From: an uncultured Maribacter sp.
GTDB taxonomy: Bacteria; Bacteroidota; Bacteroidia; Flavobacteriales; Flavobacteriaceae
Length of the DNA: 64,000 bases
Assembly: GCA_947504045.1 (NCBI GenBank)
Contig: CANNFY010000002.1
Location: 310,001 to 374,000, forward strand
Reading direction: 5' to 3'
Made by a program: the position numbers and the translations under genes. Within the stretch, counting starts at the first letter, position 1. Each line of letters opens with the position of its first letter. Below are positions 27,422-35,412 of this stretch, piece after piece. The notes beneath the pieces are model-generated. The model ran no database searches. It was not told the origin of the DNA and was given only the letters and a program-made list of their open reading frames with translations.

Positions 27422-28183
27422 ATGGAAGAAACTAAGACATTAATTTATGACGGTAGCTTTAATGGTTTTTTAACTGCTGTATTTGTAGGTTTTGAAGAAA
27501 AAAGAAAAACTTTAAATATCAGCAAAAGAACATCTTGTAATAACAACTTATTCACAAAAACTAAAATAATATTTACAGACATGAATAAAGCTGAACGTGT
27601 TTGGAAAACAATTCAAAATAAAAATAGCACTGCTCTAAAAAATATTTATTTTACTTTTTTAAGCGAAAAGAAAAACATAGAAAATGTATTGTATCTATAT
27701 ATCAAAAGTTTATTTAACCCTTACCAAGCAGCACAAATAGGCTTTTCAATTACAGAACAAATTAACATTGAGGATGTTTCTTTAACTGTTGCAAAAGAAA
27801 AAAGATATTTAGAAAAAACTATAAAATTTAAAGAATCTAATGATGGTGTTTTTTACACAAATATTGCTCCTGACTTTGATGTTATACCTTTATTATCAAA
27901 ACATTTTAGAATTAGATTTAATAAAAAACCATGGTTAATTTATGATGTAAATAGAAATTACGGTATTTATTATGACACTCGCAGTATTGAAATAATTGTG
28001 CTTGATACAAATCAAATATTTAAAGCCTCACAAAGTAAACTGAGGAACAATAGTGCAAAAATTAAAATATTAAACAAACACTTTAATAAAAATAACATAA
28101 TAACAATGGTAATCAATAAACTAAAACAAAATAATTTTCCATTGAATAACAGTAAATTAAACTTAAATAGAATTGCAAATTAA
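27422..28183 (+). CDS. TIGR03915/DUF4130 family putative DNA repair protein
   Basis: A 253-residue protein. The opening TLIYDGSFNGFLTAVFVGFEE, the middle ERVWKTIQNK and LYLYIKSLF, and the C-terminal KRYLEKTIKFKESNDGVFYTNIAPDFDVIPLLSKHFRIRFNKKPWLIYDVNRNYGIYYD are diagnostic. Family members are found beside a radical-SAM protein (TIGR03916) or fused to a uracil-DNA-glycosylase-like domain, and are presumed to act on damaged or modified DNA; the reaction is unknown. Here neither partner is adjacent. The gene follows the clamp-motif ORF by two bases, in an operon probably under the S24 repressor. It converges on the Tudor-like gene, ending one base away. Confidence 0.85.
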   Translation: MEETKTLIYDGSFNGFLTAVFVGFEEKRKTLNISKRTSCNNNLFTKTKIIFTDMNKAERVWKTIQNKNSTALKNIYFTFLSEKKNIENVLYLYIKSLFNPYQAAQIGFSITEQINIEDVSLTVAKEKRYLEKTIKFKESNDGVFYTNIAPDFDVIPLLSKHFRIRFNKKPWLIYDVNRNYGIYYDTRSIEIIVLDTNQIFKASQSKLRNNSAKIKILNKHFNKNNIITMVINKLKQNNFPLNNSKLNLNRIAN

Positions 28184-28708
28184 TTACTTTTTTACTCCAA
28201 TAAAATGGTCGCTTTTATTATTAAATAGAACATTAAATGTAGTAAGACTTCCGTAAATTCTAGTTATATACTGTTGTAAATCTACCTTTTCTTGGTCGTC
28301 TAAATTTTTACTAGAATTAATTTTTTGTTCCATAACCCTAATTCTATCTCGAACCATTACAATTTTATGAAAAAAGGTGTCAATTGGTATTTCTTTATTA
28401 GCCAAATTAGCATCTGCAGGTTGTAACACTAAAGTTCCTTTTTTCCATTTATCTGCTATTGGTGTTACAGAAGAAGCATCGCTCCATTTACGTAAAATAG
28501 AAATTAAAGATTGTTCTACTTCTGAAAAGCTAATTGTATCCACTTCATCTGTAACAGTTTCAATTATTTCAAAATCAGAATCCAAAGAAATTGTTTCTAT
28601 TCCACTATCTATAAAAGTTACCCAGTATAAAGAAGGGGAAACATTTGTAATAACACCTTTACCAAACTCACTATGGTTTATTCGAGAACCTATACCTAAA
28701 ATATTCAT
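28184..28708 (-). CDS. Tudor-like (PcrA C-terminal-type) domain protein, function unknown
   Basis: A 174-residue soluble protein. Residues 4-50 (LGIGSRINHSEFGKGVITNVS then YWVTFIDSGIETISL) have the G-x-x-[IV]-x-H-x-x-F-G-x-G-x-[IV] pattern found in the C-terminal Tudor-like domain of PcrA/UvrD, and closely resemble that domain in this window's own helicase (VGALVNHTRFGRGKVLNL at ~42.1 kb). The remaining ~120 residues are helical and conserved in type (KWKKGTLVLQPAD, DTFFHKIVMVRDRIRVMEQKIN). In PcrA this domain binds RNA polymerase; for this protein that is inference. It sits between the DUF4130 gene and uvrA. Confidence 0.65.
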   Translation of the reverse strand: MNILGIGSRINHSEFGKGVITNVSPSLYWVTFIDSGIETISLDSDFEIIETVTDEVDTISFSEVEQSLISILRKWSDASSVTPIADKWKKGTLVLQPADANLANKEIPIDTFFHKIVMVRDRIRVMEQKINSSKNLDDQEKVDLQQYITRIYGSLTTFNVLFNNKSDHFIGVKK

Positions 28709-28810
28709 ATTCTAATTACTATCTAAAAAATTACAAACACGAATTTAAAACTATGTTAGTAATTAACAAAAACTAAACAATGTCAACATAAATATTAATT
28801 ACCAAAACTG

Positions 28811-28818
28811 TAACTTTG
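28811..28818 (+). promoter_or_regulatory. Candidate -7 box of uvrA
   Basis: TAACTTTG matches TAnnTTTG and ends 16 bases before the uvrA ATG. No -33 TTG at the expected place and no TTGGA-N5-TCCAA operator are seen. Confidence 0.45.
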
Positions 28819-28834
28819 CAACTTTGCCATAAAA

Positions 28835-31669
28835 ATGATAAACTACGAGGAAAATATTGAAGTTAAGGGAGCTAGAGCTCATAACCTTAAAAATATAGAT
28901 GTAACCATACCTAGAGAAAAACTTGTTGTTATTACAGGTTTGTCAGGCAGTGGTAAGTCCTCTTTAGCATTTGACACTATTTATGCAGAAGGGCAAAGAA
29001 GGTATATAGAAACCTTTTCTGCCTATGCACGTCAATTTTTAGGCGGATTAGAAAGACCCGATGTTGATAAAATAGATGGGTTATCTCCGGTTATTGCTAT
29101 TGAGCAAAAAACAACTTCTAAATCTCCTAGATCAACCGTAGGTACGATTACCGAAATTTATGATTTTTTAAGATTACTTTTTGCAAGAGCTGGAGACGCT
29201 TATAGCTATGAAACTGGCGAAAAAATGGTTAGCTATAGCGATACTCAAATTAAAGAGCTTATACAAACAGATTATCTAAATAAAAAAATATCTGTATTAT
29301 CTCCTGTTATTAAATCTAGAAAAGGGCATTACAGAGAGCTTTTTGAGCAAATTGCCAAACAAGGCTTTGTAAAAGTACGCGTAGATGGCGAAATAAAAGA
29401 TATTGTAAAAGGTATGAAAGTAGACCGTTACAAAACTCATGATATAGAGATTGTAATAGACCGCTTAAAAATTAACACCACTTCAGATTTAGACAAAAGA
29501 CTTACCGAAACTATTAATACCGCTATGTATAGTGGAGAAAATGTTTTAATGGTTTTAGAAGAAGGCTTTCCTGAACCACGCTATTTTAGTAGAGATTTAA
29601 TGTGTCCTAGTTCGGGCATATCATATCCATCTCCTGAGCCTAATACCTTCTCTTTTAATTCTCCTAAGGGAATGTGTAAAAACTGTAGTGGCCTTGGGCA
29701 TGTATTTGAAGTTAATGAAAGTAAAATATTTCCAGATAAAAAACTTTCTATAAAAGCTGGAGGCATTGCTCCTCTTGGTCCGTATAAAAACTCTTGGGCT
29801 TTTAAACAGATAGATACTATAGCACAACGCTATAATTTTAAGATTACCGATACCATAAATAATATACCAAAAGAAGCCTTAGAGATTCTTTTATACGGCG
29901 GAAAAGAAAGTTTTGAAGTAGAATCTAAAACATTAGGTGTTAAAAGAAACTATAAAATAGACTACGAAGGCATTTCTAACTTTATAAAAAGTCAATTTAA
30001 CGAGGCTGAATCTACCTCTATAAAAAGATGGGCTAAAGAATATATGGACAAAATTGTTTGTCCAGATTGTAAAGGTTCTCGTTTACGAAAAGAGTCTTTA
30101 AACTTTAAAATTAACGAAAAAAACATATCCGAATTATCTAATTTAGATATATCTGATTTAGCTTCTTTTTTCAACAAATTAGATAAAAATCTAGACGCAA
30201 ATCAATTAATTATAGCCGAAGAAATTATAAAAGAAATAAAAACTAGAGTACAATTTCTTTTAGATGTTGGCTTAGATTACTTGTCTTTAAACCGTAGTTC
30301 TAAAACCCTATCTGGCGGAGAAGCTCAGCGTATTAGGCTAGCAACCCAAATTGGGTCTCAATTAGTTGGTGTACTTTATATTTTAGATGAACCTAGTATT
30401 GGATTGCACCAAAGAGATAATGTTCGTTTAATAAAATCTTTAGAAACCTTAAGAGATATTGGAAACTCTGTTATTGTTGTAGAACATGACCGTGATATGA
30501 TAGAGCGTGCAGATCATGTTATAGACATAGGGCCAAAAGCCGGAAAACATGGTGGAGAAATAATTTCAGAAGGGAATCCTAAAGATTTAAAAAACCATAA
30601 AACACTTACTGCAGATTATATTACCGGTAAAAAAGGTATTGTAATTCCTGAAAAACGCAGAAAGGGAAACGGAAAAAAAATACATTTAAAAGGTTGTACA
30701 GGAAATAACCTTAAAAATATAGATGTAGAGTTTCCTCTTGGAAAAATGATTGGAGTAACTGGTGTTTCTGGAAGCGGAAAATCTACCCTAATAAACGAGA
30801 CCCTATACCCTATTATGAACGCCCATTACTTTAATGGCGTTAAAATTCCTATGCCGTATAAAAAAATAACTGGGTTGGAGCATATTGATAAGGTTATAGA
30901 CATAAACCAAGCTCCAATAGGCAGAACACCACGTTCTAACCCAGCTACATACACCGGAGTTTTTAGCGAAATACGTTCTTTGTTTACAAAAACTCCTGAA
31001 GCTGCAATACGTGGCTACAAACCTGGTCGTTTTAGTTTTAATGTAAAAGGAGGTCGTTGCGAAACCTGTCAAGGTGGAGGGCTAAAAGTTATTGAAATGA
31101 ACTTTTTACCAGATATATATGTAGAATGCGAAACATGTAATGGCAAACGCTTTAATAGAGAAACCTTAGAGGTACGCTACAAAGGAAAATCAATAGCAGA
31201 TGTTTTAGAAATGACTATTGATGATGCTGTTTCTTTTTTTGAAGCTATTCCAAAAATATACCGCAAACTAAAAACCATACAAGATGTTGGTTTAGGCTAT
31301 ATATCATTAGGACAACAATCTACCACACTATCTGGAGGTGAAGCACAACGAATAAAACTAGCAACAGAGCTTTCAAAAAGAGACACAGGTAACACTTTTT
31401 ATATATTAGACGAACCAACAACAGGTTTACATTTTGAAGATATTCGTGTGTTAATGGAAGTTTTAAACAAATTAGCAGACAAAGGAAATACTGTTTTAGT
31501 TATAGAACACAACTTAGATGTAATTAAAATGGTAGATTATATTATAGATATTGGGTACGAAGGCGGAAGAAATGGAGGCATGGTTGTTGCAACAGGTACA
31601 CCAGAAAAAGTTAGTACAGACAAAAAAAGTTATACCGCAAAATTCTTAGCTAAAGAATTAAGTATGTAA
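28835..31669 (+). CDS. uvrA: Excinuclease ABC subunit A
   Basis: A 944-residue damage-recognition ATPase of nucleotide-excision repair. Two ABC ATPase modules are seen: Walker A GLSGSGKSS near residue 36 and GVSGSGKST near 642, with signature motifs LSGGEAQRIRLATQIG and LSGGEAQRIKLATEL and matching Walker B segments (LYILDEPSIGLHQRD, FYILDEPTTGLHFED). Zinc sites CPSSG...CKNCSGLG and CETCQGG...CETCNG are present. Length is normal. LOG-family gene follows 43 bases later. Upstream of it lie DNA-metabolism genes on both strands. Confidence 0.97.
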   Translation: MINYEENIEVKGARAHNLKNIDVTIPREKLVVITGLSGSGKSSLAFDTIYAEGQRRYIETFSAYARQFLGGLERPDVDKIDGLSPVIAIEQKTTSKSPRSTVGTITEIYDFLRLLFARAGDAYSYETGEKMVSYSDTQIKELIQTDYLNKKISVLSPVIKSRKGHYRELFEQIAKQGFVKVRVDGEIKDIVKGMKVDRYKTHDIEIVIDRLKINTTSDLDKRLTETINTAMYSGENVLMVLEEGFPEPRYFSRDLMCPSSGISYPSPEPNTFSFNSPKGMCKNCSGLGHVFEVNESKIFPDKKLSIKAGGIAPLGPYKNSWAFKQIDTIAQRYNFKITDTINNIPKEALEILLYGGKESFEVESKTLGVKRNYKIDYEGISNFIKSQFNEAESTSIKRWAKEYMDKIVCPDCKGSRLRKESLNFKINEKNISELSNLDISDLASFFNKLDKNLDANQLIIAEEIIKEIKTRVQFLLDVGLDYLSLNRSSKTLSGGEAQRIRLATQIGSQLVGVLYILDEPSIGLHQRDNVRLIKSLETLRDIGNSVIVVEHDRDMIERADHVIDIGPKAGKHGGEIISEGNPKDLKNHKTLTADYITGKKGIVIPEKRRKGNGKKIHLKGCTGNNLKNIDVEFPLGKMIGVTGVSGSGKSTLINETLYPIMNAHYFNGVKIPMPYKKITGLEHIDKVIDINQAPIGRTPRSNPATYTGVFSEIRSLFTKTPEAAIRGYKPGRFSFNVKGGRCETCQGGGLKVIEMNFLPDIYVECETCNGKRFNRETLEVRYKGKSIADVLEMTIDDAVSFFEAIPKIYRKLKTIQDVGLGYISLGQQSTTLSGGEAQRIKLATELSKRDTGNTFYILDEPTTGLHFEDIRVLMEVLNKLADKGNTVLVIEHNLDVIKMVDYIIDIGYEGGRNGGMVVATGTPEKVSTDKKSYTAKFLAKELSM

Positions 31670-31712
31670 GGCTTTAATTAAAAAATAGACTATTAACAAT
31701 AGTAAATAACAT

Positions 31713-32399
31713 ATGAGAAAAGAATTGCACCATAAAGGTTGGAACGAAATTAAAACAAATGACTCTTGGGCCCTATTTAAAATAATGGGTGAATTTGTAA
31801 ATGGGTTTGAAAAAATGAGTAAAATTGGACCTTGTGTATCTATTTTTGGATCCGCAAGAACCAAAGAAGATAATGCATATTACAAATTAGCGGTAGACAT
31901 AGCTAAAAGTATTGCCGATGCAGGTTATGGTGTTATTACTGGTGGTGGTCCAGGAATTATGGAAGCTGGTAATAAAGGTGCCAATTTAGCAGGAGGAACA
32001 TCTGTTGGTTTAAATATCGATTTGCCTTTTGAGCAACATGACAACCCTTATATAGATGGGGATAAAAGTTTAGATTTTGATTATTTCTTTGTACGCAAAG
32101 TAATGTTTGTAAAATACTCTCAAGGTTTTGTTGTAATGCCAGGAGGGTTTGGAACTCTAGATGAACTTTTTGAGGCTATTACACTTATACAAACCAATAA
32201 AATAGAAAAGTTTCCAATTATTTTGGTAGGATCTAAATTTTGGGCTGGATTAATGGAGTGGGTAAAAAACACAATGCTTACCGAAGGTAATATTAGTCCT
32301 AAAGATTTAGATTTAATAAAAACTGTAGATACTGCAGAAGAAGTTGTAGAAATAATTGATGCTTTTTACAAAAGCCGATCATTAAGTCCAAATTTTTAA
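31713..32399 (+). CDS. LOG-family protein (TIGR00730, Rossmann fold)
   Basis: A 228-residue lysine-decarboxylase-like/LOG protein. The two signature motifs are GGGPGIMEAGNKGA (~75-88) and PGGFGTLDELFEAI (~142-155). Characterised members hydrolyse nucleoside 5'-monophosphates to base and ribose 5-phosphate (cytokinin-activating activity in plants and some bacteria). It follows uvrA and precedes the GTG start of the large fusion gene by six bases. Confidence 0.9.
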   Translation: MRKELHHKGWNEIKTNDSWALFKIMGEFVNGFEKMSKIGPCVSIFGSARTKEDNAYYKLAVDIAKSIADAGYGVITGGGPGIMEAGNKGANLAGGTSVGLNIDLPFEQHDNPYIDGDKSLDFDYFFVRKVMFVKYSQGFVVMPGGFGTLDELFEAITLIQTNKIEKFPIILVGSKFWAGLMEWVKNTMLTEGNISPKDLDLIKTVDTAEEVVEIIDAFYKSRSLSPNF

Positions 32400-32405
32400 T
32401 ATTTA

Positions 32406-35252
32406 GTGCATAAGTTCCCTAACATATTAAATTTAGCATGCACACTCTATTGTATTTTTTGTTTGCATTTTGCTTTTGGGCAACATATAAACACGCTTAC
32501 AGTAAATTTAAACGAAGAAACTAAAGAGCTACACATACAACAAGAATTTGTGTATAAAAATTCTTCCAACTACTCTTTAGGGTATTTATATTTTAATGAT
32601 TGGGCTAACGCTTATTCTGATAAAACTACTGGTTTAGCAAAACGTTTTGCTGAAGAATTTAAAAAAAGTCTGCATTTAGCTAGAGATAATGAAAGAGGGT
32701 ATACACAAATATTAAGTGCTGTAGATCATGAGTATAGAGGATTACATTGGCAAAGAGAAAACAGTAAAGACATTTTAAAAATAAGATTAAATGAACCTTT
32801 ACTGCCTAACAAATCTATTACCCTATTCATTACTTACACCGTAAAATTACCTATGAATAAATTTACCCCATACGGCTATAGCAACAAGGGTAATTATTAT
32901 TTAAAAGATTGGTATTTAACCCCTGCGGTATATGATGGAAAATGGAGAATGTATTCCAATAAAAATTTAGAAGATTTATATACAGATGTTACAGAAACTA
33001 CGGTAAACTTCAACTATCCTTCAAATTTAATTTTAACCACAAATTATAGAAAATTAGGAAACTCAAAATACCCAATAAGACAACTTGCACAGTTAAAAGG
33101 TGTTAAACAAAAAAGTTGTGAAATTCTCTTAAACACTTCCAAACAATTTACAACACATGTAACACCATATATGACAGTTGTAACAGACCTTAAAGCTCCA
33201 AAATATAACAGTATTGCTCAAGGAATTTCTATTACCAATGTTACCAAATTTATACATGAAAATTTAGGAAAATATCCACACCCACAATTACTAGTTAGCC
33301 AAATAGATTACAACAAGAGTCCTTTATACGGTATTAATCAATTACCATCTTTTATAAGACCCTACGAAGAACAATTTCAATATGAAATGAAATTCTTAAA
33401 AACAGCTTTAAATAGCATTTTAAGAGAAACCATTTTTATAGACCCAAGAAAAGACCAGTGGGTAAACCAAGCAATAGCAAATTACTTATTAATATCTTAT
33501 GTAGAAAAAAACTACCCTAATCAAAAACTTTTAGGAAAGCTTTCTAAAATATGGGGAATTAGAAGTTTTAATTTGGCGAAAATGGATTTTAACGACCAAT
33601 ACCCTTTCTTGTATAATGTTACGGCACGTAAAAACACAGACCAACCGTTAACTACACCTAATGATTCTTTAATAAAATTTAATCAAAAAATTGCAAATAA
33701 ATACAAAGCAGGACAAGGGCTTACGTATTTAGGAGACTATATTGGCGATGAAAAAATAAATGAAAGTATTAAAACCTTTTATAAATATTACCAAAGAAAT
33801 ACGGTTAAAGTTTTAGATTTTGAATCTATTTTAAAACGCTCAACAACTAAAGACATTAATTGGTTTTTTAAAGATTACGTTTCTACCGATCGTAAAATAG
33901 ATTTTAAAATAAAGAATGTTGAAAAAACGGAAGACTCCTTAAAAGTTACTTTAAAAAATAAAGAAGGAACTAATGTTCCTATTTCTCTTTTTGGATTAAA
34001 AAAAGACTCTGTAGTATCTACCTACTGGTTTACAGATATTAAAGAGCTAAAAACTATTACTATACCTAAAAAAGGCGAAGATAGATTAGTATTAAACTAC
34101 GACAAAAAAATTCCTGAATTCAACCAAAGAGATAACTGGAAGTCTTTAAAAGGTTTTTTATCAAGTAATAGAAAACTTAAGTTTCAATTCTTTCAAGATA
34201 CCGAAAACCCAAATTACAATCAAGTATTCTATGTTCCAACAATAAGCTTTAATATTTATGATGGTTGGTCTCCTGGCATGCGATTGCACAACAAAACCCT
34301 ATTAAGAAAACCTTTTATATATGATTTTTCGCCCTCATATTCTTTTAGAGAAAAAGCTTTTGTAGGTTACGGAAAATTATCCTATCAAAAACTGCTAAGT
34401 AAAAGTGGATTATATGTAGCTAATTATTCTATAAACGGTTCTACATTTCACTTTCAAGAAAATTCTAGATATTCTACAATTACACCATCAATAAGTTTTG
34501 GCTGGAGACCAGCAGATTTAAGGTCTAATAAAAGGCAATTACTAAGATTCCGCTATGTTAATGTTTTTAGAAACAAAGATGAAAGCATAGAAAATTTTGA
34601 AACTCCACCAGATTATAGTGTTTTAAATGCTCGTTATATAAATAGCAATACAGGTATTATAGACTATTCCTCTTGGTTTGTAGATGCCCAACACGCTAGC
34701 GATTTTTCTAAACTAGTTTTTGAGTGGGAGTATCGTAAACTTTTTCAAAATAACAGACAGTTAAACCTTCGTTTTTTTGCAGGTAAATTTTTAAGAAACA
34801 AAACCACAGGTTATAATGACCCTAATTTTTATAGCTTTGCTTTAGACCGCCCAACAGATTATTTATTTGACTACAGTTACCTTGGAAGATCTGAAGACTC
34901 TGGCTTATACAGCCAACAAATTGTTATATCTGAAGGTGGTTTTAAATCTAGAATTAATAATCCATTTGCTAACGATTGGATGGCTACAACAAACGCCAGT
35001 ATAAACCTCTGGAGATGGATTGAAGTTTATGGTGATGCTGGTTTACTAAAAAACAAAGGAACAAGAGAGCGTTTTGTTTACGATGCAGGAATGCGTCTAA
35101 ACTTAGTAACCGATTATTTTGAATTATACTTACCCTTTTATTCTAATAATGGTTGGGAAATAGCACAACCAAAATATGAAGAAAAAATACGATTTATTAT
35201 TACTGTAAGCCCCAAAACCCTAATTGGCTTATTTACAAGAAAATGGTTTTAA
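32406..35252 (+). CDS. Degenerate M1-type peptidase domain fused to a predicted outer-membrane beta-barrel
   Basis: A 948-residue exported protein (signal LACTLYCIFCLHFAFGQ). Residues ~25-520 follow the M1 aminopeptidase plan: N-terminal beta domain, GIN-QLPSF where GAMEN is expected, and DQWVNQAIANYLLISYVEKNYP in the place of WLNEGFATYY. The zinc-binding HExxH is not there: the aligned segment reads LKTALNSILRETIF, without His. It is therefore probably not an active metallopeptidase. Residues ~590-948 are strand-rich with aromatic edges (YGKLSYQKLLSKSGLYVANYSI, RQLNLRFFAGKFLRN, INLWRWIEVYGDAGLL) ending in Trp-Phe, as expected for an outer-membrane barrel. GTG start. Role unknown. Confidence 0.75.
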   Translation: MHKFPNILNLACTLYCIFCLHFAFGQHINTLTVNLNEETKELHIQQEFVYKNSSNYSLGYLYFNDWANAYSDKTTGLAKRFAEEFKKSLHLARDNERGYTQILSAVDHEYRGLHWQRENSKDILKIRLNEPLLPNKSITLFITYTVKLPMNKFTPYGYSNKGNYYLKDWYLTPAVYDGKWRMYSNKNLEDLYTDVTETTVNFNYPSNLILTTNYRKLGNSKYPIRQLAQLKGVKQKSCEILLNTSKQFTTHVTPYMTVVTDLKAPKYNSIAQGISITNVTKFIHENLGKYPHPQLLVSQIDYNKSPLYGINQLPSFIRPYEEQFQYEMKFLKTALNSILRETIFIDPRKDQWVNQAIANYLLISYVEKNYPNQKLLGKLSKIWGIRSFNLAKMDFNDQYPFLYNVTARKNTDQPLTTPNDSLIKFNQKIANKYKAGQGLTYLGDYIGDEKINESIKTFYKYYQRNTVKVLDFESILKRSTTKDINWFFKDYVSTDRKIDFKIKNVEKTEDSLKVTLKNKEGTNVPISLFGLKKDSVVSTYWFTDIKELKTITIPKKGEDRLVLNYDKKIPEFNQRDNWKSLKGFLSSNRKLKFQFFQDTENPNYNQVFYVPTISFNIYDGWSPGMRLHNKTLLRKPFIYDFSPSYSFREKAFVGYGKLSYQKLLSKSGLYVANYSINGSTFHFQENSRYSTITPSISFGWRPADLRSNKRQLLRFRYVNVFRNKDESIENFETPPDYSVLNARYINSNTGIIDYSSWFVDAQHASDFSKLVFEWEYRKLFQNNRQLNLRFFAGKFLRNKTTGYNDPNFYSFALDRPTDYLFDYSYLGRSEDSGLYSQQIVISEGGFKSRINNPFANDWMATTNASINLWRWIEVYGDAGLLKNKGTRERFVYDAGMRLNLVTDYFELYLPFYSNNGWEIAQPKYEEKIRFIITVSPKTLIGLFTRKWF

Positions 35253-35362
35253 ATATTTTCATATTCATAAAACAAAGCAACAATAGTTATTTAAATTTTA
35301 AATAATAACACATTTATTCTTTAAAATATGAAAATACTGCAATTAAATTGTAGGTAATATGG

Positions 35363-35393
35363 TTGCTTTACTCTAAATGTTTCGGTATTTTTG
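35363..35393 (+). promoter_or_regulatory. Promoter of the E1 alpha/beta gene
   Basis: TTG at 35363-35365, 20 bases, TATTTTTG at 35386-35393: full agreement with the Flavobacterium housekeeping consensus. It ends 19 bases before the start codon at 35413. Confidence 0.7.
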
Positions 35394-35412
35394 TGAAAAT
35401 CATATTTTCTAG

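Noticed and set aside
28709-28834. S24-repressor operator upstream of uvrA (also looked before ung, uvrD, recG and mutS2)
   Set aside because: No TTGGA-N5-TCCAA or close variant was seen in these upstream regions; single TTTGGA half-sites occur by chance in AT-rich DNA.
35254-35336. 12-bp inverted repeat TATTTTCATATT before the E1 gene as an operator
   Set aside because: Arms are 59 bases apart and AT-only apart from one base; chance is likely at this base composition.
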